The notes: generated by a model not told the origin, from the letters alone. Shown: positions 53,003-62,294, counted from the first letter of the stretch. The stretch: 64,000 nt of DNA from Clostridium sp. chh4-2 (GCF_002899675.1 NZ_PKUU01000003.1:1-64000); one strand, 5' to 3'. Made by a program: numbers and translations.

Positions 53003-54094
53003 TTAATGTTCCATGTGATAGCGTTCCAGCTCTCTAATTGCCTCAGTCAGCATTTCCTCTGTTATTTCATATGGATTATGGTCAATATCTTTCATGGCGA
53101 TGGCCTGTTTAACCACAGCATCCAGATCTTTTTCCGTAATCTCCACATCAGCCATGCAGACAGGCAGCTTCACACTTTTATTAAAATTATAAACCCTTTC
53201 AAATGCTTCCTTTTGTCTGTCAATTAAAAGCAGCAGAAGAATTCCGTAACATACCAGTTCGCCATGAAGATGTTTTTCTTCAATATGAGGAAACGAAGTC
53301 AGAGCATAATAAACGGCATGGCCTAAACCTGTATTGTAGTCAATCCGGTGGTCGGCAGTTACAAAATTGGATACCAGCGCAGTGGTAACCACAATACAAA
53401 GAACTGTTTGTTCAAATGCGTAGGAAGAGATTCCGGCCTTCTGATCATCCAGAGCCTGTTTCCCATACTTCATTAAAGGTTCATAGCACAAATGGCTCAT
53501 GCCCACGCCCATGGCAATATAGTGAACCAGTTCGTCTCCTCTTGCGGAAATTGTGCTTTCAAAATATTTGGCATAGGTATCCCCCATTCCGGCCCACATA
53601 TATTTTGTTGGCGTATTGGCAATCACCGGGGTTTGGATAAATGCATGCTTTGCTGGTTGTGGGAAGAAAAATGGCTGTTTAAAACTGCCGTCCGTATTAT
53701 AGATGATGGATACGCTGGTGCAGGCGGCGCAGTTTGAGGCAATTGTAGGAAAGGTAAAAACAGGTTTATTTGCCTTAACAGCCAGAGCCTTTGCCGTATC
53801 TAAAGCCTTTCCGCCCCCGATTCCGAAAATTATATCAGCGCTTTCAACCTCAGGAAGTTTCATCAGCCTGTCAACCTGTTCAAAGGTGCATTCACCGCCA
53901 AACCAGATGAAATCTAAAATTTCAAGGCCGCTTACCTTAACCGCTTCCGTTAACTGTTTTTTTACCGCTTCCATGGCACGATGGCCTCCGATTGCCACAA
54001 TGCGGGTTCCATAAGGGCTGCATATCTCGGGAACCTTTCTATATACGTCCGTTCCGATGGAATAGGCAGGCAGATTAATACTATAATTTTCCAT
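53003..54094 (-). CDS. Iron-type alcohol dehydrogenase, glycerol dehydrogenase-like
   Basis: A 363-residue group-III dehydrogenase. The cofactor motif is IIFGIGGGKALDTAKALAVK (~85-104), then FPTIASNCAACTSVSIIYN. Metal ligands fit GMGDTYAKY (Asp), FVTADHRIDYNTGLGHAVYY (His) and HLHGELV (His). Closest in style to GldA, so a polyol, hydroxyacid or hydroxy-ketone may be the substrate. Start at 54094 because AGGAGG precedes it on the minus strand. It is expressed behind a T-box leader, which is odd for a GldA-like enzyme. Confidence 0.88.
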   Translation of the reverse strand: MENYSINLPAYSIGTDVYRKVPEICSPYGTRIVAIGGHRAMEAVKKQLTEAVKVSGLEILDFIWFGGECTFEQVDRLMKLPEVESADIIFGIGGGKALDTAKALAVKANKPVFTFPTIASNCAACTSVSIIYNTDGSFKQPFFFPQPAKHAFIQTPVIANTPTKYMWAGMGDTYAKYFESTISARGDELVHYIAMGVGMSHLCYEPLMKYGKQALDDQKAGISSYAFEQTVLCIVVTTALVSNFVTADHRIDYNTGLGHAVYYALTSFPHIEEKHLHGELVCYGILLLLLIDRQKEAFERVYNFNKSVKLPVCMADVEITEKDLDAVVKQAIAMKDIDHNPYEITEEMLTEAIRELERYHMEH

Positions 54095-54202
54095 GATATT
54101 TCCTCCTGTAATTTTGCGTAACCGTTTATGCAAAAGCCATCATTCCTGAAAATGATTTTTAAACAGCTGCGAGTTCTGTTTGTGATGAAACTATATTTTC
54201 TC

Positions 54203-54220
54203 ATAGGATAATTATCCTAT
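54203..54220. promoter_or_regulatory. 18-bp perfect palindrome in the leader of the dehydrogenase gene
   Basis: ATAGGATAATTATCCTAT, between the T-box terminator and the start codon. It may be an operator for a dimeric regulator or another RNA hairpin. Confidence 0.55.
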
Positions 54221-54221
54221 A

Positions 54222-54483
54222 AAATAAAAAAACTGCCCTTAATGAAAAGGACAGATTATTATTCTGCGGTACCACCTTTTTTGATTAGAAAATCCACTCA
54301 ACCAGAAATGCTATCACATCTCCTACCGTTAACGCCGGAATACGTCCTCAGATACTTTGTAAACATACATTTCCCCTGGCCCTCAACGGTCCATTTACCT
54401 ACCGGCTTTTCCATAGGGCTCTCAGCATATGCCCCATTCTCTGTACGGCGCCTTCGAAGGTTTTATCTCCATCTCAATGGTTT
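54222..54483 (-). promoter_or_regulatory. T-box leader (tRNA-sensing riboswitch)
   Basis: On the minus strand: T-box sequence AGGTGGTACCGC (54277-54266), then a terminator CTGTCC...GGGCAG followed by seven T (54254-54226). Upstream is the stem I region with AGAGA and GCTGAGAGCCC elements and the run GGTAAATGGACCGTTGAG. By spacing to TTGAG the specifier codon is TGG (Trp); AUG is the register-shifted alternative. The T-box bulge UGGU favours a tRNA with discriminator A. Identity is therefore open. Confidence 0.85.
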
Positions 54484-54489
54484 AGAGAT

Positions 54490-54518
54490 ATTTTATAAGC
54501 TTTTTTTAGAATTGTCAA
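54490..54518 (-). promoter_or_regulatory. Promoter of the T-box transcript
   Basis: On the minus strand TTGACA (54518-54513), a 17-nt spacer and TAAAAT (54495-54490). Transcription would begin near 54483. Confidence 0.88.
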
Positions 54519-54555
54519 CGACTTTTTGTGGATCGTTCCCCCAAAATGTAACCGT

Positions 54556-54717
54556 TCAGCCTTCCGATGCCTGTGCCGGCCGCGGCAGTTTCCATGGCCT
54601 TTCCAGTTCCGGATTCGGACATAAGCACTTCTAAACGTGCAGAATTGCTAATGCCCTGCAAAGTCACAGGAAAGGCCATGGAAACTGCCGCAGCCGGCAC
54701 AGGCATCGGAAGGCTGA
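54556..54717. repeat. Giant palindromic element, copy 2
   Basis: Arms 54556-54604 and 54669-54717 are complementary over 49 nt with one mismatch (core GGCAGTTTCCATGGCC). The 64-nt centre includes CATAAGCACTTCTAAACG and GAATTGCTAATGCCCTGC, both also in the copy at 25341 (opposite orientation). The arms of the two copies are unrelated in sequence. No gene inside. Confidence 0.9.
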
Positions 54718-54829
54718 GCTGTTCCAAAAAAATCTGTAAAATATCTAAAGAAATTACCAAAACATTTCTCTTAAAATTAGTATTATTTTTGCATAAAAGT
54801 GCCGGAACCCGGCGGAATGAGAGGATGTT

Positions 54830-55873
54830 ATGAGAAGGACAGCAGTTTTATTGGCAATTTCATTGATGGCAGCAGCCGGTCTTAGCGGATGTACAAAGAA
54901 GGCGGCGGAGTCTGAGGTTTTAAAAGTCGGAAATATGGGAACCAGCATAAAAGCCGCCATGGTAGTTCTGGCTCACGAAATGGGATATTACGAAGAAGAG
55001 GGCCTGAAGGTGGAATTTGAACAGATCAACAATTTAAATGACGGCCTGACCGCCATTGGAACGGACAAGATGGACGTGCTTCCTATGGGCATCATCCCAA
55101 CCGTAACATTTGCGTCCCAAGGAGGGGATTATGTGGTATTTGGAGGAACTATAGCGGAAGGCGGAGAGGTAGTTGTGTCGGACGAGTTGAAAGACAAAGT
55201 GAAATCGTTAGAAGACTTAGAAGGGCTGACAATCGCCTGTGTCAGGCCGGAGACCAGCCATATGATAGCGGAGAGCCTGATGAGAGATCAGGGGTTAGAT
55301 GTGGATACGGCCACTAAATTTGTGGAAGTGGACGGATTTCAGAGCGTAATCGAAGCCGTGCAGAAAAAGACGGCGGACGCAGGTTTTGTGAACAGCGGTT
55401 TTGGGCTGATTGCAAGACAGCAGGGGCTGACAAAGGCATTTGCAATCGGAGACGTGATGCCCGGGGCGGTGTGCTGCCGGCAGACCACATCACAAAAAGT
55501 CATTGACGAAAAAAGGGATGCGCTGGTGAAGTTTCAGACCGCCAATCTGAGGGCTTATCTGCTGTGCCAGGAGGACCCGGAAACAGCGGTTAAAAAGCTG
55601 ATGGATTTTTCCGGACAGGACAGGGAATATGTGGAATACTGCCTGTATGACGGGGCTATGAAGATAACCATGGACCCGGCTAAGAATAAAGTGAAGTCAT
55701 TTTATGAGGTGATGAAAGATAACGGCGATATTCCGGAGGACAGCAAATGGGATGCGGATAAAAATGTGGACGTCACCATTTATAAAGATGCGTTGGACGG
55801 GCTGATGAAACGGTATCCGGACAGTGAGATACTGAAGGAACTGGATGCCGCATATCAGGAAAATAACTTTTAG
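54830..55873 (+). CDS. NMT1/TauA-type ABC substrate-binding lipoprotein
   Basis: A 347-residue binding protein. Lipobox GLSGC with Cys21. EVLKVGNMGTSIKAAMVVLA, LAHEMGYYEEEGLKVEFEQI and LEDLEGLTIACVRPETSH are typical of the SsuA/TauA/ThiY group. Ligand unknown; the downstream corrinoid-type genes suggest a methylated amine, sulfonate or similar. GAGAGGATG precedes the ATG. Confidence 0.88.
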   Translation: MRRTAVLLAISLMAAAGLSGCTKKAAESEVLKVGNMGTSIKAAMVVLAHEMGYYEEEGLKVEFEQINNLNDGLTAIGTDKMDVLPMGIIPTVTFASQGGDYVVFGGTIAEGGEVVVSDELKDKVKSLEDLEGLTIACVRPETSHMIAESLMRDQGLDVDTATKFVEVDGFQSVIEAVQKKTADAGFVNSGFGLIARQQGLTKAFAIGDVMPGAVCCRQTTSQKVIDEKRDALVKFQTANLRAYLLCQEDPETAVKKLMDFSGQDREYVEYCLYDGAMKITMDPAKNKVKSFYEVMKDNGDIPEDSKWDADKNVDVTIYKDALDGLMKRYPDSEILKELDAAYQENNF

Positions 55874-55884
55874 AGAGGTTTTTT

Positions 55885-56706
55885 ATGATTGAGCTGAAAC
55901 GGGCCGGATTTTCCTATCCGGGGGAAGAAACAAGGGTGCTTGATAACATAGACTTGACCATTGAGGACGGCGAATTCGTGGTGGTGCTGGGAGGAAGCGG
56001 ATGCGGGAAAAGTACGCTTTTGAGCCTGATTGCAGGGCTTAGAACCGCCACCGCCGGAGAGGTGGTTGTGGACGGAAAATCCTGTTTTGAACCCGGAGGA
56101 AGTACGGGAATCCTGTTTCAGCATAATTCCTTATTTCCATGGATGACTGTGAAAAAGAACGTTTCTTTTGGAATCAGACAGGCATTTCCGGGAATGAAGA
56201 AGGCGGAGCGGGAACAGCGGGCCGCCGTATATATGGAATCTGTTGGGCTGGAGGACTGCGGGGGGAAATATCCCGGGCAGTTATCCGGCGGCATGCAGCA
56301 GAGAGCGGCTATTGCCAGGATGATGGCAATGGATCAGGAGCTGCTTCTGCTGGATGAGCCATTTGCTTCTTTGGACCCTAAAAACAGGATGGAGCTGCAG
56401 CAGCTATTGGAAATTATGTGGAAAAAGGGAGAGAAGAAAAAGACCATCGTATTTGTTACACATGATGTGGACGAGGCCATTTTTTTAGGGGACCGGGTGA
56501 TCTTTTTGGATGAAAGGAAGGTGCGGGCGGATTTTGATATTCCGTTTAAGAGGCCACGGGGGATTGATACCATTCTGAAGGAAGAGGAATATTGTGTGAT
56601 CAGAAAGCGGCTGATCGATTTGTACTATGATGGAACCGGGCATGAGGATTCCGGAGAGAAGGATAACTGCCGGTGCGGGTGCGGCGAAACGGAGGGTGAG
56701 AGATGA
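55885..56706 (+). CDS. ABC transporter ATP-binding protein, SsuB/TauB type
   Basis: A 273-residue ATPase: Walker A GGSGCGKST, Q-loop LFQHNSLFPWM, signature LSGGMQQRAA, Walker B LLLLDEPFASLD, H-loop VTHDVDEA. The C-terminal tail ends in a Cys-rich stretch (CRCGCGE) that may bind metal. Its stop overlaps the permease start. Confidence 0.9.
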   Translation: MIELKRAGFSYPGEETRVLDNIDLTIEDGEFVVVLGGSGCGKSTLLSLIAGLRTATAGEVVVDGKSCFEPGGSTGILFQHNSLFPWMTVKKNVSFGIRQAFPGMKKAEREQRAAVYMESVGLEDCGGKYPGQLSGGMQQRAAIARMMAMDQELLLLDEPFASLDPKNRMELQQLLEIMWKKGEKKKTIVFVTHDVDEAIFLGDRVIFLDERKVRADFDIPFKRPRGIDTILKEEEYCVIRKRLIDLYYDGTGHEDSGEKDNCRCGCGETEGER

Positions 56707-57605
56707 AGATGATAAAAGACTGGCCGGTTCACGTGCTCTACATAATCCTCATGATTATGGGGCTGTATCCTGTTAATGGACAGACAGATAATGGGATTGT
56801 ATTCGCCTGTATGGTCACGATGGCGGAAATCCTTTATCTGCTGCGGAAAATGGGCGGCGGAAAATCAGGGGGAAACAGTGATCTGATGTTCTTTTTTTAT
56901 GCGGTTCTGATCGTATGGGAAGGGGTGACAGACTGGTTTTTAGTTGCCAGCCCGATTCTGCTCCCTTCGCCGCGGGCGGTGTTTCAGGTTTTTATAAAAC
57001 AACGGCGGCTGATGATAAGAGGCGTGTATTCGTCCTTTCAGCTTCTTTTGGCCGGATTCGGAGCTGCATTTTTTCTGGGTGTGCCCCTTGGAATCATTTC
57101 CGGAAGAGTGAGGCGGATCAGAGAGTTTTTGCTTCCGGCCGCTAAAATTGCATGCTGCATTCCACCCATCATTTATACGCCTTATGTGGTGGCGGTCATG
57201 CCTTCCTTTCGAAGCGCGTCGATATTTGTGATTGTGATGGGGCTGTTTTGGCCGGTGTTCATGAATGTGGTTCTGATGGTATCTTCCATGCCGCAGACCA
57301 TGGAGGATACGGTGAGAAGCATGCGCGTTGGGAAATGGGATCTGTTTGCTGAAATTTATCTGCCCTATGTGATTCCCGGTGTGGTAAAAAGCCTTCACAT
57401 CTCTTTGTCCACCTCATTTATGCTTCTCACCATGGCGGAAATGATGGGGGCGTCCTCGGGACTTGGGTATTTTATTAAAAATTTTGCTGATTACGGAAAT
57501 TATACCTGCGTGCTGGCGGGAATCATCCTGACTGCGGCGGTGATCCTTTTACTCAATCTGTTTCTTGATATGTTGGAAAAGAGATGTATCCGGTGGAAGA
57601 TATAA
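56703..57605 (+). CDS. ABC transporter permease, SsuC/TauC type
   Basis: A 300-residue permease with an unusually long N-terminal part holding two extra hydrophobic helices (~9-55) before the usual SPILLPSPRAVFQVF. EAA-type loop MRVGKWDLFAEIYLPYVIP lies near residue 205. It completes the importer. Confidence 0.9.
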   Translation: MKMIKDWPVHVLYIILMIMGLYPVNGQTDNGIVFACMVTMAEILYLLRKMGGGKSGGNSDLMFFFYAVLIVWEGVTDWFLVASPILLPSPRAVFQVFIKQRRLMIRGVYSSFQLLLAGFGAAFFLGVPLGIISGRVRRIREFLLPAAKIACCIPPIIYTPYVVAVMPSFRSASIFVIVMGLFWPVFMNVVLMVSSMPQTMEDTVRSMRVGKWDLFAEIYLPYVIPGVVKSLHISLSTSFMLLTMAEMMGASSGLGYFIKNFADYGNYTCVLAGIILTAAVILLLNLFLDMLEKRCIRWKI

Positions 57606-57700
57606 TCCTATATTCTAAAAAAATTACAATTTTTATGACATAATTTCAAGGAAATATCTGAAATTCCTTTTATACTTAGAGGAAATAAGGGGGCATTTTT

Positions 57701-59374
57701 ATGGAAAGAGATTTTTATCAGGATATTACAAAGATATGTACGGAATATTTTAACTCGGATGAGACACTGACAATCTGGGATTTAGCCGACCGGGTTATGA
57801 GCCTGGACGGGTTGCCCATGCACTGTCCGCCCCACCACTATATGATTCCGGCGGTATTGCTGACTGTGGTATACAAGATGCAGGAGAAAACGGCGGCGCA
57901 GCTAAACGAGGATCTTGATCAGATTTTGGAACGGGCGAAACATGTGCTGGGAGGCTTCTGCGGAAATTACGGAAACTGCGGGGCAGCGGTGGGAATAGGC
58001 ATTTTCACCAGCGTTTATCTGAAGGCGACTCCAAAGACAGAAGGGAAGAACTGGGCACTGCCCAACAGGGGGACGGGCAGATGCCTGTTAAAGATTGCCG
58101 AGGTTGAAGGCCCCAGATGCTGTAAGCGGAACACTTACCTGGCTTTTGAAGAGGCGGTGGACTTCCTTGAGGAAGAATTAGAAATCCATCTGGAGAAAAA
58201 GGATAAGGTGGTGTGCCGGTTTTTCAGGAATAATAAAGAATGCAAAGGAAAAGAATGCCCATTTTTCCCGAAAAGCAAGGCCGATCTGGAAGGCACGGAA
58301 GCGGTGGTGATCCGGGAAGAGGGAGACAGCCGGTGCGAATGCGAGCTTCACCCCTCAAGCATCCAGTATCATGATGAAACAGGAGTATGGAAACAGGGGC
58401 TGGATGATTTTGCAAAGAAGGCGGAAAAAGAAGAAAAGCGGGATATTGACCTGTATCTGATATCCGGTTTCTTAGGCTCCGGCAAAACGACGCTTTTAAA
58501 GAAAATGCTGTCGGGCATGGGAGATAAGAAGATCGGCGTGCTGGTCAATGAATTCGGCGGAGTCGGAATCGACGGGACTTTGGTGGAACGGGAAGGCATG
58601 CATTTGATTGAGATCAGCAACGGCTCCATTTTCTGCAGCTGTCTGAAGGGGGAATTTGTAAAAACCCTGATCGGTTTCACGAAACTGGATGTGGATATCC
58701 TGGTGGTTGAGAATTCAGGCCTGGCAGACCCGTCCGGCATTCATACTCTGCTGGATGAACTGACCGGAAAAACAGAGCGCGGCTATCATTATAAAGGGGC
58801 CATATGCGTGGTGGACTCCGTATCCTTTACCAAGCATGTGAAGGTGCTGACACCCATTCAGAATCAGATCATTTCCAGCAATTTTATCATCATCAATAAG
58901 ATTGATCTGGTAAATGAGGTGACGTTGGAGGAGATACGGGCGGTCATTAAGGAGTTAAATCCCAATGCGGTTCAGTATGAAACCATGTTTTCCGACGTGC
59001 CGTTAGAATTCCTTCAGGATCATTTGGAGGACAACGGATATGTGGGAGAAACCAGCAATCATCCGTGGAACCGGCCGGCCTCTTATGCGCTGGAATGCGA
59101 CGGAGACATATCAGAGGAACAATTAAGGGAATTTATCAAAAGCCTTCCGGCCGGCATGCTCAGAGGCAAGGGATTTGCAAAGATTGCAGATGAGTGGTTC
59201 TTATTCGATTCTACGGAGAATCAGTGGTCATTTGAACCGTATGTCCCCAAAAAGAGGGATCTGATGGTGCGGACTAAGATTGTTGTGATACTTAACGGAC
59301 ACGGAGATTTTAAACAGGAACTGTACCGGGAGTGGGACAGGATCATGGGATTTCCGGTTAATATTTATGAATAA
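57701..59374 (+). CDS. DUF5714-CobW GTPase fusion protein
   Basis: A 557-residue fusion. Residues 1-~205 are DUF5714 (GLPMHCPPHHYMIPAVLLTV, GGFCGNYGNCGAAVGIGIF, EGPRCCKRNTYLA) with many Cys. Residues ~245-557 are a COG0523 CobW/Zn-metallochaperone GTPase: Walker A GFLGSGKTT (256-264), the CxC metal motif IFCSCLKGEF (Cys312, Cys314) and VDILVVENSGLADP. A start without the usual full CxCC is noted. GGGGG precedes the ATG. It lies between the ABC importer and the methyltransferase. Confidence 0.87.
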   Translation: MERDFYQDITKICTEYFNSDETLTIWDLADRVMSLDGLPMHCPPHHYMIPAVLLTVVYKMQEKTAAQLNEDLDQILERAKHVLGGFCGNYGNCGAAVGIGIFTSVYLKATPKTEGKNWALPNRGTGRCLLKIAEVEGPRCCKRNTYLAFEEAVDFLEEELEIHLEKKDKVVCRFFRNNKECKGKECPFFPKSKADLEGTEAVVIREEGDSRCECELHPSSIQYHDETGVWKQGLDDFAKKAEKEEKRDIDLYLISGFLGSGKTTLLKKMLSGMGDKKIGVLVNEFGGVGIDGTLVEREGMHLIEISNGSIFCSCLKGEFVKTLIGFTKLDVDILVVENSGLADPSGIHTLLDELTGKTERGYHYKGAICVVDSVSFTKHVKVLTPIQNQIISSNFIIINKIDLVNEVTLEEIRAVIKELNPNAVQYETMFSDVPLEFLQDHLEDNGYVGETSNHPWNRPASYALECDGDISEEQLREFIKSLPAGMLRGKGFAKIADEWFLFDSTENQWSFEPYVPKKRDLMVRTKIVVILNGHGDFKQELYREWDRIMGFPVNIYE

Positions 59375-59402
59375 AGAGAGTGAACATGGAGGAGAAAAGA
59401 CG

Positions 59403-60758
59403 ATGAATCAGAAAGAATTAGTATTGAATGCAATGCAGTGTAAAAAAGTGGACAGAATCCCGTGGGTGCCGTTTGTAGGCTGTCATGCGGCCAGCCTGAT
59501 CGGAGTGGATTGTGAGACGTATTTTAAAAATGAAGACGATATCGTAAACGGCGTGTTAAAAGCGGTGGAACTGTACAATCCTGACGGCATTCCAACCATG
59601 TTTGACCTGCAGCTGGAAGCGGAGGCCATGGGCTGCCAATTGACCTATGCGAAAGACAATCCTCCGGCCGTATCCACCCATGTTTTAGAACAGGGCGCCA
59701 GCCTGGAAGAATTGAAGATTCCGACGGAAAATGACGGACGTCTGCCGATTGCCCTTAGCGCCACCAGAAGAATTGTGGAGGCTGTGGGAGATAAAATTGC
59801 CGTATATGGCCTGATTACCGGACCATTTACTCTGGCCCTGCATCTGAAAGGAACGGATATCTTCTACGATATGCTGGATGAGCCGGAAGAGGTGGAAGAG
59901 CTGATGGAATTCTGTCAGAAGGTGGCGATTAACATGGCCAAGATGTATATTGACGCAGGCGTCGATATCGTTGCGTTGGTGGACCCGATGACATCCCAAA
60001 TCTCCCCTGACAGCTTTGAAGAATTTGTAACCCCATATGTAACTCCTGTTTTCGACTATATCCATGAGAGAGGAAAATTAGGTTCCATGTTCGTATGCGG
60101 CAATGCAAAAAGAAATGTGGAAAAGATGTGTGAGATTCACGCGGATAATGTCTCTGTGGATGAAAATATTCCTCTGGACTATGTGGTGGATATCTGTCAT
60201 AAAAATAAAGTTTCCGTAGGAGGAAATATTAAACTGACCCTCACCATGCTGTTTGGAACCCCGTATGACAATATGCAGGATGCCACAAACTGTATGCAGA
60301 TCGGCGGACATGAGGGATTTATTCTGGCTCCGGGATGCGACATGCCGTATGCCACACCTGTTGAGAATGTCCAGGCGGTTACGAAGACGGTTCACGGCGA
60401 TATCGAAGACATTTTTGAAGGCGGAGATGTGATGGAAGGAATCAGCTACCAGCTGCCCGATTATCAGGCGGAGGATAAGGTGATTATCGACTGCATCACC
60501 CTGGATTCTGAATCCTGTGCGGCCTGCCAGTACAACATGGAGGCGGTGCGCGTGGCTGCTGCGCCGATCATGGATCAGGTAGTCATTATTGAGCATAAGA
60601 TTAAAGAAAAAGAGGGCGTTGCCTGTATGATGAAACTGGGAGCAAAACAGGTTCCCACCATCTGCGTGGACGGGGAAGTCAAATATGAGAGCATTTTACC
60701 GGATACGCCTGAACTGACGGCTTGCTTTAAGGCTGCGGTTGAGAAAAAACAGAGGTAA
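59403..60758 (+). CDS. MtaA/UroD-family methyltransferase fused to a thioredoxin-like domain
   Basis: A 451-residue protein. Residues 1-~350 are a uroporphyrinogen decarboxylase-like barrel of the MtaA/CmuA corrinoid-methyltransferase group (KKVDRIPWVPFVGCHAASLI, LITGPFTLALHLKGTD, HADNVSVDENIPLDYVVDIC). Residues ~360-451 are a thioredoxin-like fold with CAAC at 372-375 and GAKQVPTICVDG. A fusion of this sort is unusual. Start set at ATG 59403 behind GGAGGAG; the longer frame overlaps the CobW stop. No corrinoid protein gene lies in the window. Confidence 0.87.
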   Translation: MNQKELVLNAMQCKKVDRIPWVPFVGCHAASLIGVDCETYFKNEDDIVNGVLKAVELYNPDGIPTMFDLQLEAEAMGCQLTYAKDNPPAVSTHVLEQGASLEELKIPTENDGRLPIALSATRRIVEAVGDKIAVYGLITGPFTLALHLKGTDIFYDMLDEPEEVEELMEFCQKVAINMAKMYIDAGVDIVALVDPMTSQISPDSFEEFVTPYVTPVFDYIHERGKLGSMFVCGNAKRNVEKMCEIHADNVSVDENIPLDYVVDICHKNKVSVGGNIKLTLTMLFGTPYDNMQDATNCMQIGGHEGFILAPGCDMPYATPVENVQAVTKTVHGDIEDIFEGGDVMEGISYQLPDYQAEDKVIIDCITLDSESCAACQYNMEAVRVAAAPIMDQVVIIEHKIKEKEGVACMMKLGAKQVPTICVDGEVKYESILPDTPELTACFKAAVEKKQR

Positions 60759-60780
60759 TTTTATTATCACAGTGGACAAT

Positions 60781-60833
60781 TTGACCGATTTGTGCCATAA
60801 TTCCATTAGAGATAACGTTTTAGTAAATGGAAT
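60781..60833. promoter_or_regulatory. Promoter/operator region of the third LacI gene
   Basis: TTGACC (60781-60786) is a possible -35, but no strong -10 is spaced to it. ATTCCATT (60800-60807) and AATGGAAT (60826-60833) form an inverted repeat around GATAACGTTTTAG, whose AACGTT centre is usual for LacI operators. Confidence 0.5.
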
Positions 60834-60870
60834 CGGATAGAATGAGCATAGGTCAGGAGGAACTGTTGAC

Positions 60871-61917
60871 ATGAAAAATGGAAGGCCGACCATAAAACAG
60901 ATTGCAGAAAAGACAGGTGTTTCCATAGGCACGGTGCATCGGGCGATCTATGGGAAAGAAGGAGTTGGAGAAGAAACCAGAAAGAGGATTCTGGCGGAAG
61001 TGGAAAAGATGAATTTCCAGATAGACGCCGCCGCCTCCAGCTTAAAGAGAAAAGCGATCAATATTGCCGTCGTGCTTCCAAAAGCAAAAGGCGAAGACCA
61101 GTATTATTTCCGGGGAATCTGGAAGGGGATAAAAGAAGCGGCGGCGGAATTGGAAAAATATAAGTTTCATTTTATTTACATTGAATCGGAATACAGAATG
61201 GATAAGATCGCGCTGGAACTGCAGACCTTATACGATACCATGCTGGACGACATCAACGGCCTTATCACCATTTCCGATACCAGTGAAACAAATGAGTGGA
61301 TAGCCCGGTTTTACAAACAAGGTGTGATCACTGTATTGATTTCCAGCTACGGTAGAAGTGAAAATTATTTCTGCAGCATTAAGGTGGATCATAAAAAGGC
61401 AGGAAAGCTGGCGGCGGAGTTTTTGAAAACTGCCATACATAAGAAAGAGGGCAGGATTCTGGTTCTAACCGGCAATGCCAGTCTCTTTTCCAACCAGAAT
61501 TACGCCGGTGGATTTTTGGAAGAGATAAAAAATCTGGGAGTGGAGAATGAGCTGCTTACCATCGACGGTTTTGGCAGGGAAGATATTGAAGGCCGCATGC
61601 GGCAGCTTCTGAAGGAGGAACAGATCGCGGCAGTTTTCTGCTGCAATGCCCGCAATACCTATGTTCTCTGTCAGTTGGCCGAGGAACTGAAAATCAGGGA
61701 TGTGCTTCTTATGGGAACCGATGTATTCCTGGAACTGCAGCCTTATTTTGAAAGTGATATTCTGACCGTCTGCATCTATCAGTCCAATAAAGAGCAGGGA
61801 AAACGGGCAGTTGAAGTTTTATACCAGTATTTGTCCACAGGCAGCCGGAACCAGGGACAGGAATTTGTTCCTATCGGGCTGGTGATGAAGGGAAATTACG
61901 AATATTATATTAATTAA
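60871..61917 (+). CDS. LacI-family transcriptional regulator
   Basis: A 348-residue regulator. HTH TIKQIAEKTGVSIGTVHRAI with hinge AASSLKRKAINIAVVLPKA. The sensor domain is of the substrate-binding-like type (GGFLEEIKNLGVENELLTID, AVFCCNARNTYVLCQL). AGGAGGAAC precedes the ATG. It likely controls the neighbouring importer/methyltransferase genes and its own expression. Confidence 0.93.
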   Translation: MKNGRPTIKQIAEKTGVSIGTVHRAIYGKEGVGEETRKRILAEVEKMNFQIDAAASSLKRKAINIAVVLPKAKGEDQYYFRGIWKGIKEAAAELEKYKFHFIYIESEYRMDKIALELQTLYDTMLDDINGLITISDTSETNEWIARFYKQGVITVLISSYGRSENYFCSIKVDHKKAGKLAAEFLKTAIHKKEGRILVLTGNASLFSNQNYAGGFLEEIKNLGVENELLTIDGFGREDIEGRMRQLLKEEQIAAVFCCNARNTYVLCQLAEELKIRDVLLMGTDVFLELQPYFESDILTVCIYQSNKEQGKRAVEVLYQYLSTGSRNQGQEFVPIGLVMKGNYEYYIN

Positions 61918-61973
61918 CCGGTGGGCAGAACCGGAACAATTACAAAAACAAAGAGCAGAAAGGGGCAGGTGTA

Positions 61974-62294
61974 ATGACGAAAGTTAAAATTAATCCTGGT
62001 ATCTGTGGTTTGATTACAGCGGTGACCGCAGAGTCAGAAGACCAGCAGGAAGTGACCGTTACAGTACAGTCAGGATGTGAGAGCATTCGGAAGATGTTTG
62101 AGGAATTGGGAGATACGTTTGATGCGTTTGACGTATGTTTGGCGAAGCCTGGCGCCGGCGAGCTGTATGAATACGCATCGGAACATTTCCCGGGGCATGC
62201 ATCCTGCCCGGCTATAGCAGGAATCATCAAATGTATGGAAGTGGAATGCAGGCTTGCGCTGCCGGCCACGGCCAGCATCGAATTTGAAAAATAA
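61974..62294 (+). CDS. DUF6951 family small Cys-containing protein
   Basis: A 106-residue soluble protein. KINPGICGLITAVTAESEDQ opens it, then TVTVQSGCESIRKMFEELG and HASCPAIAGIIKCMEVECRL, giving six Cys. The pattern fits DUF6951, whose function is unknown. Fe-S or metal binding is possible. Usually found near corrinoid or methyltransferase genes, as here (family knowledge, moderate certainty). AAGGGGCAGG precedes the ATG. Confidence 0.8.
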   Translation: MTKVKINPGICGLITAVTAESEDQQEVTVTVQSGCESIRKMFEELGDTFDAFDVCLAKPGAGELYEYASEHFPGHASCPAIAGIIKCMEVECRLALPATASIEFEK

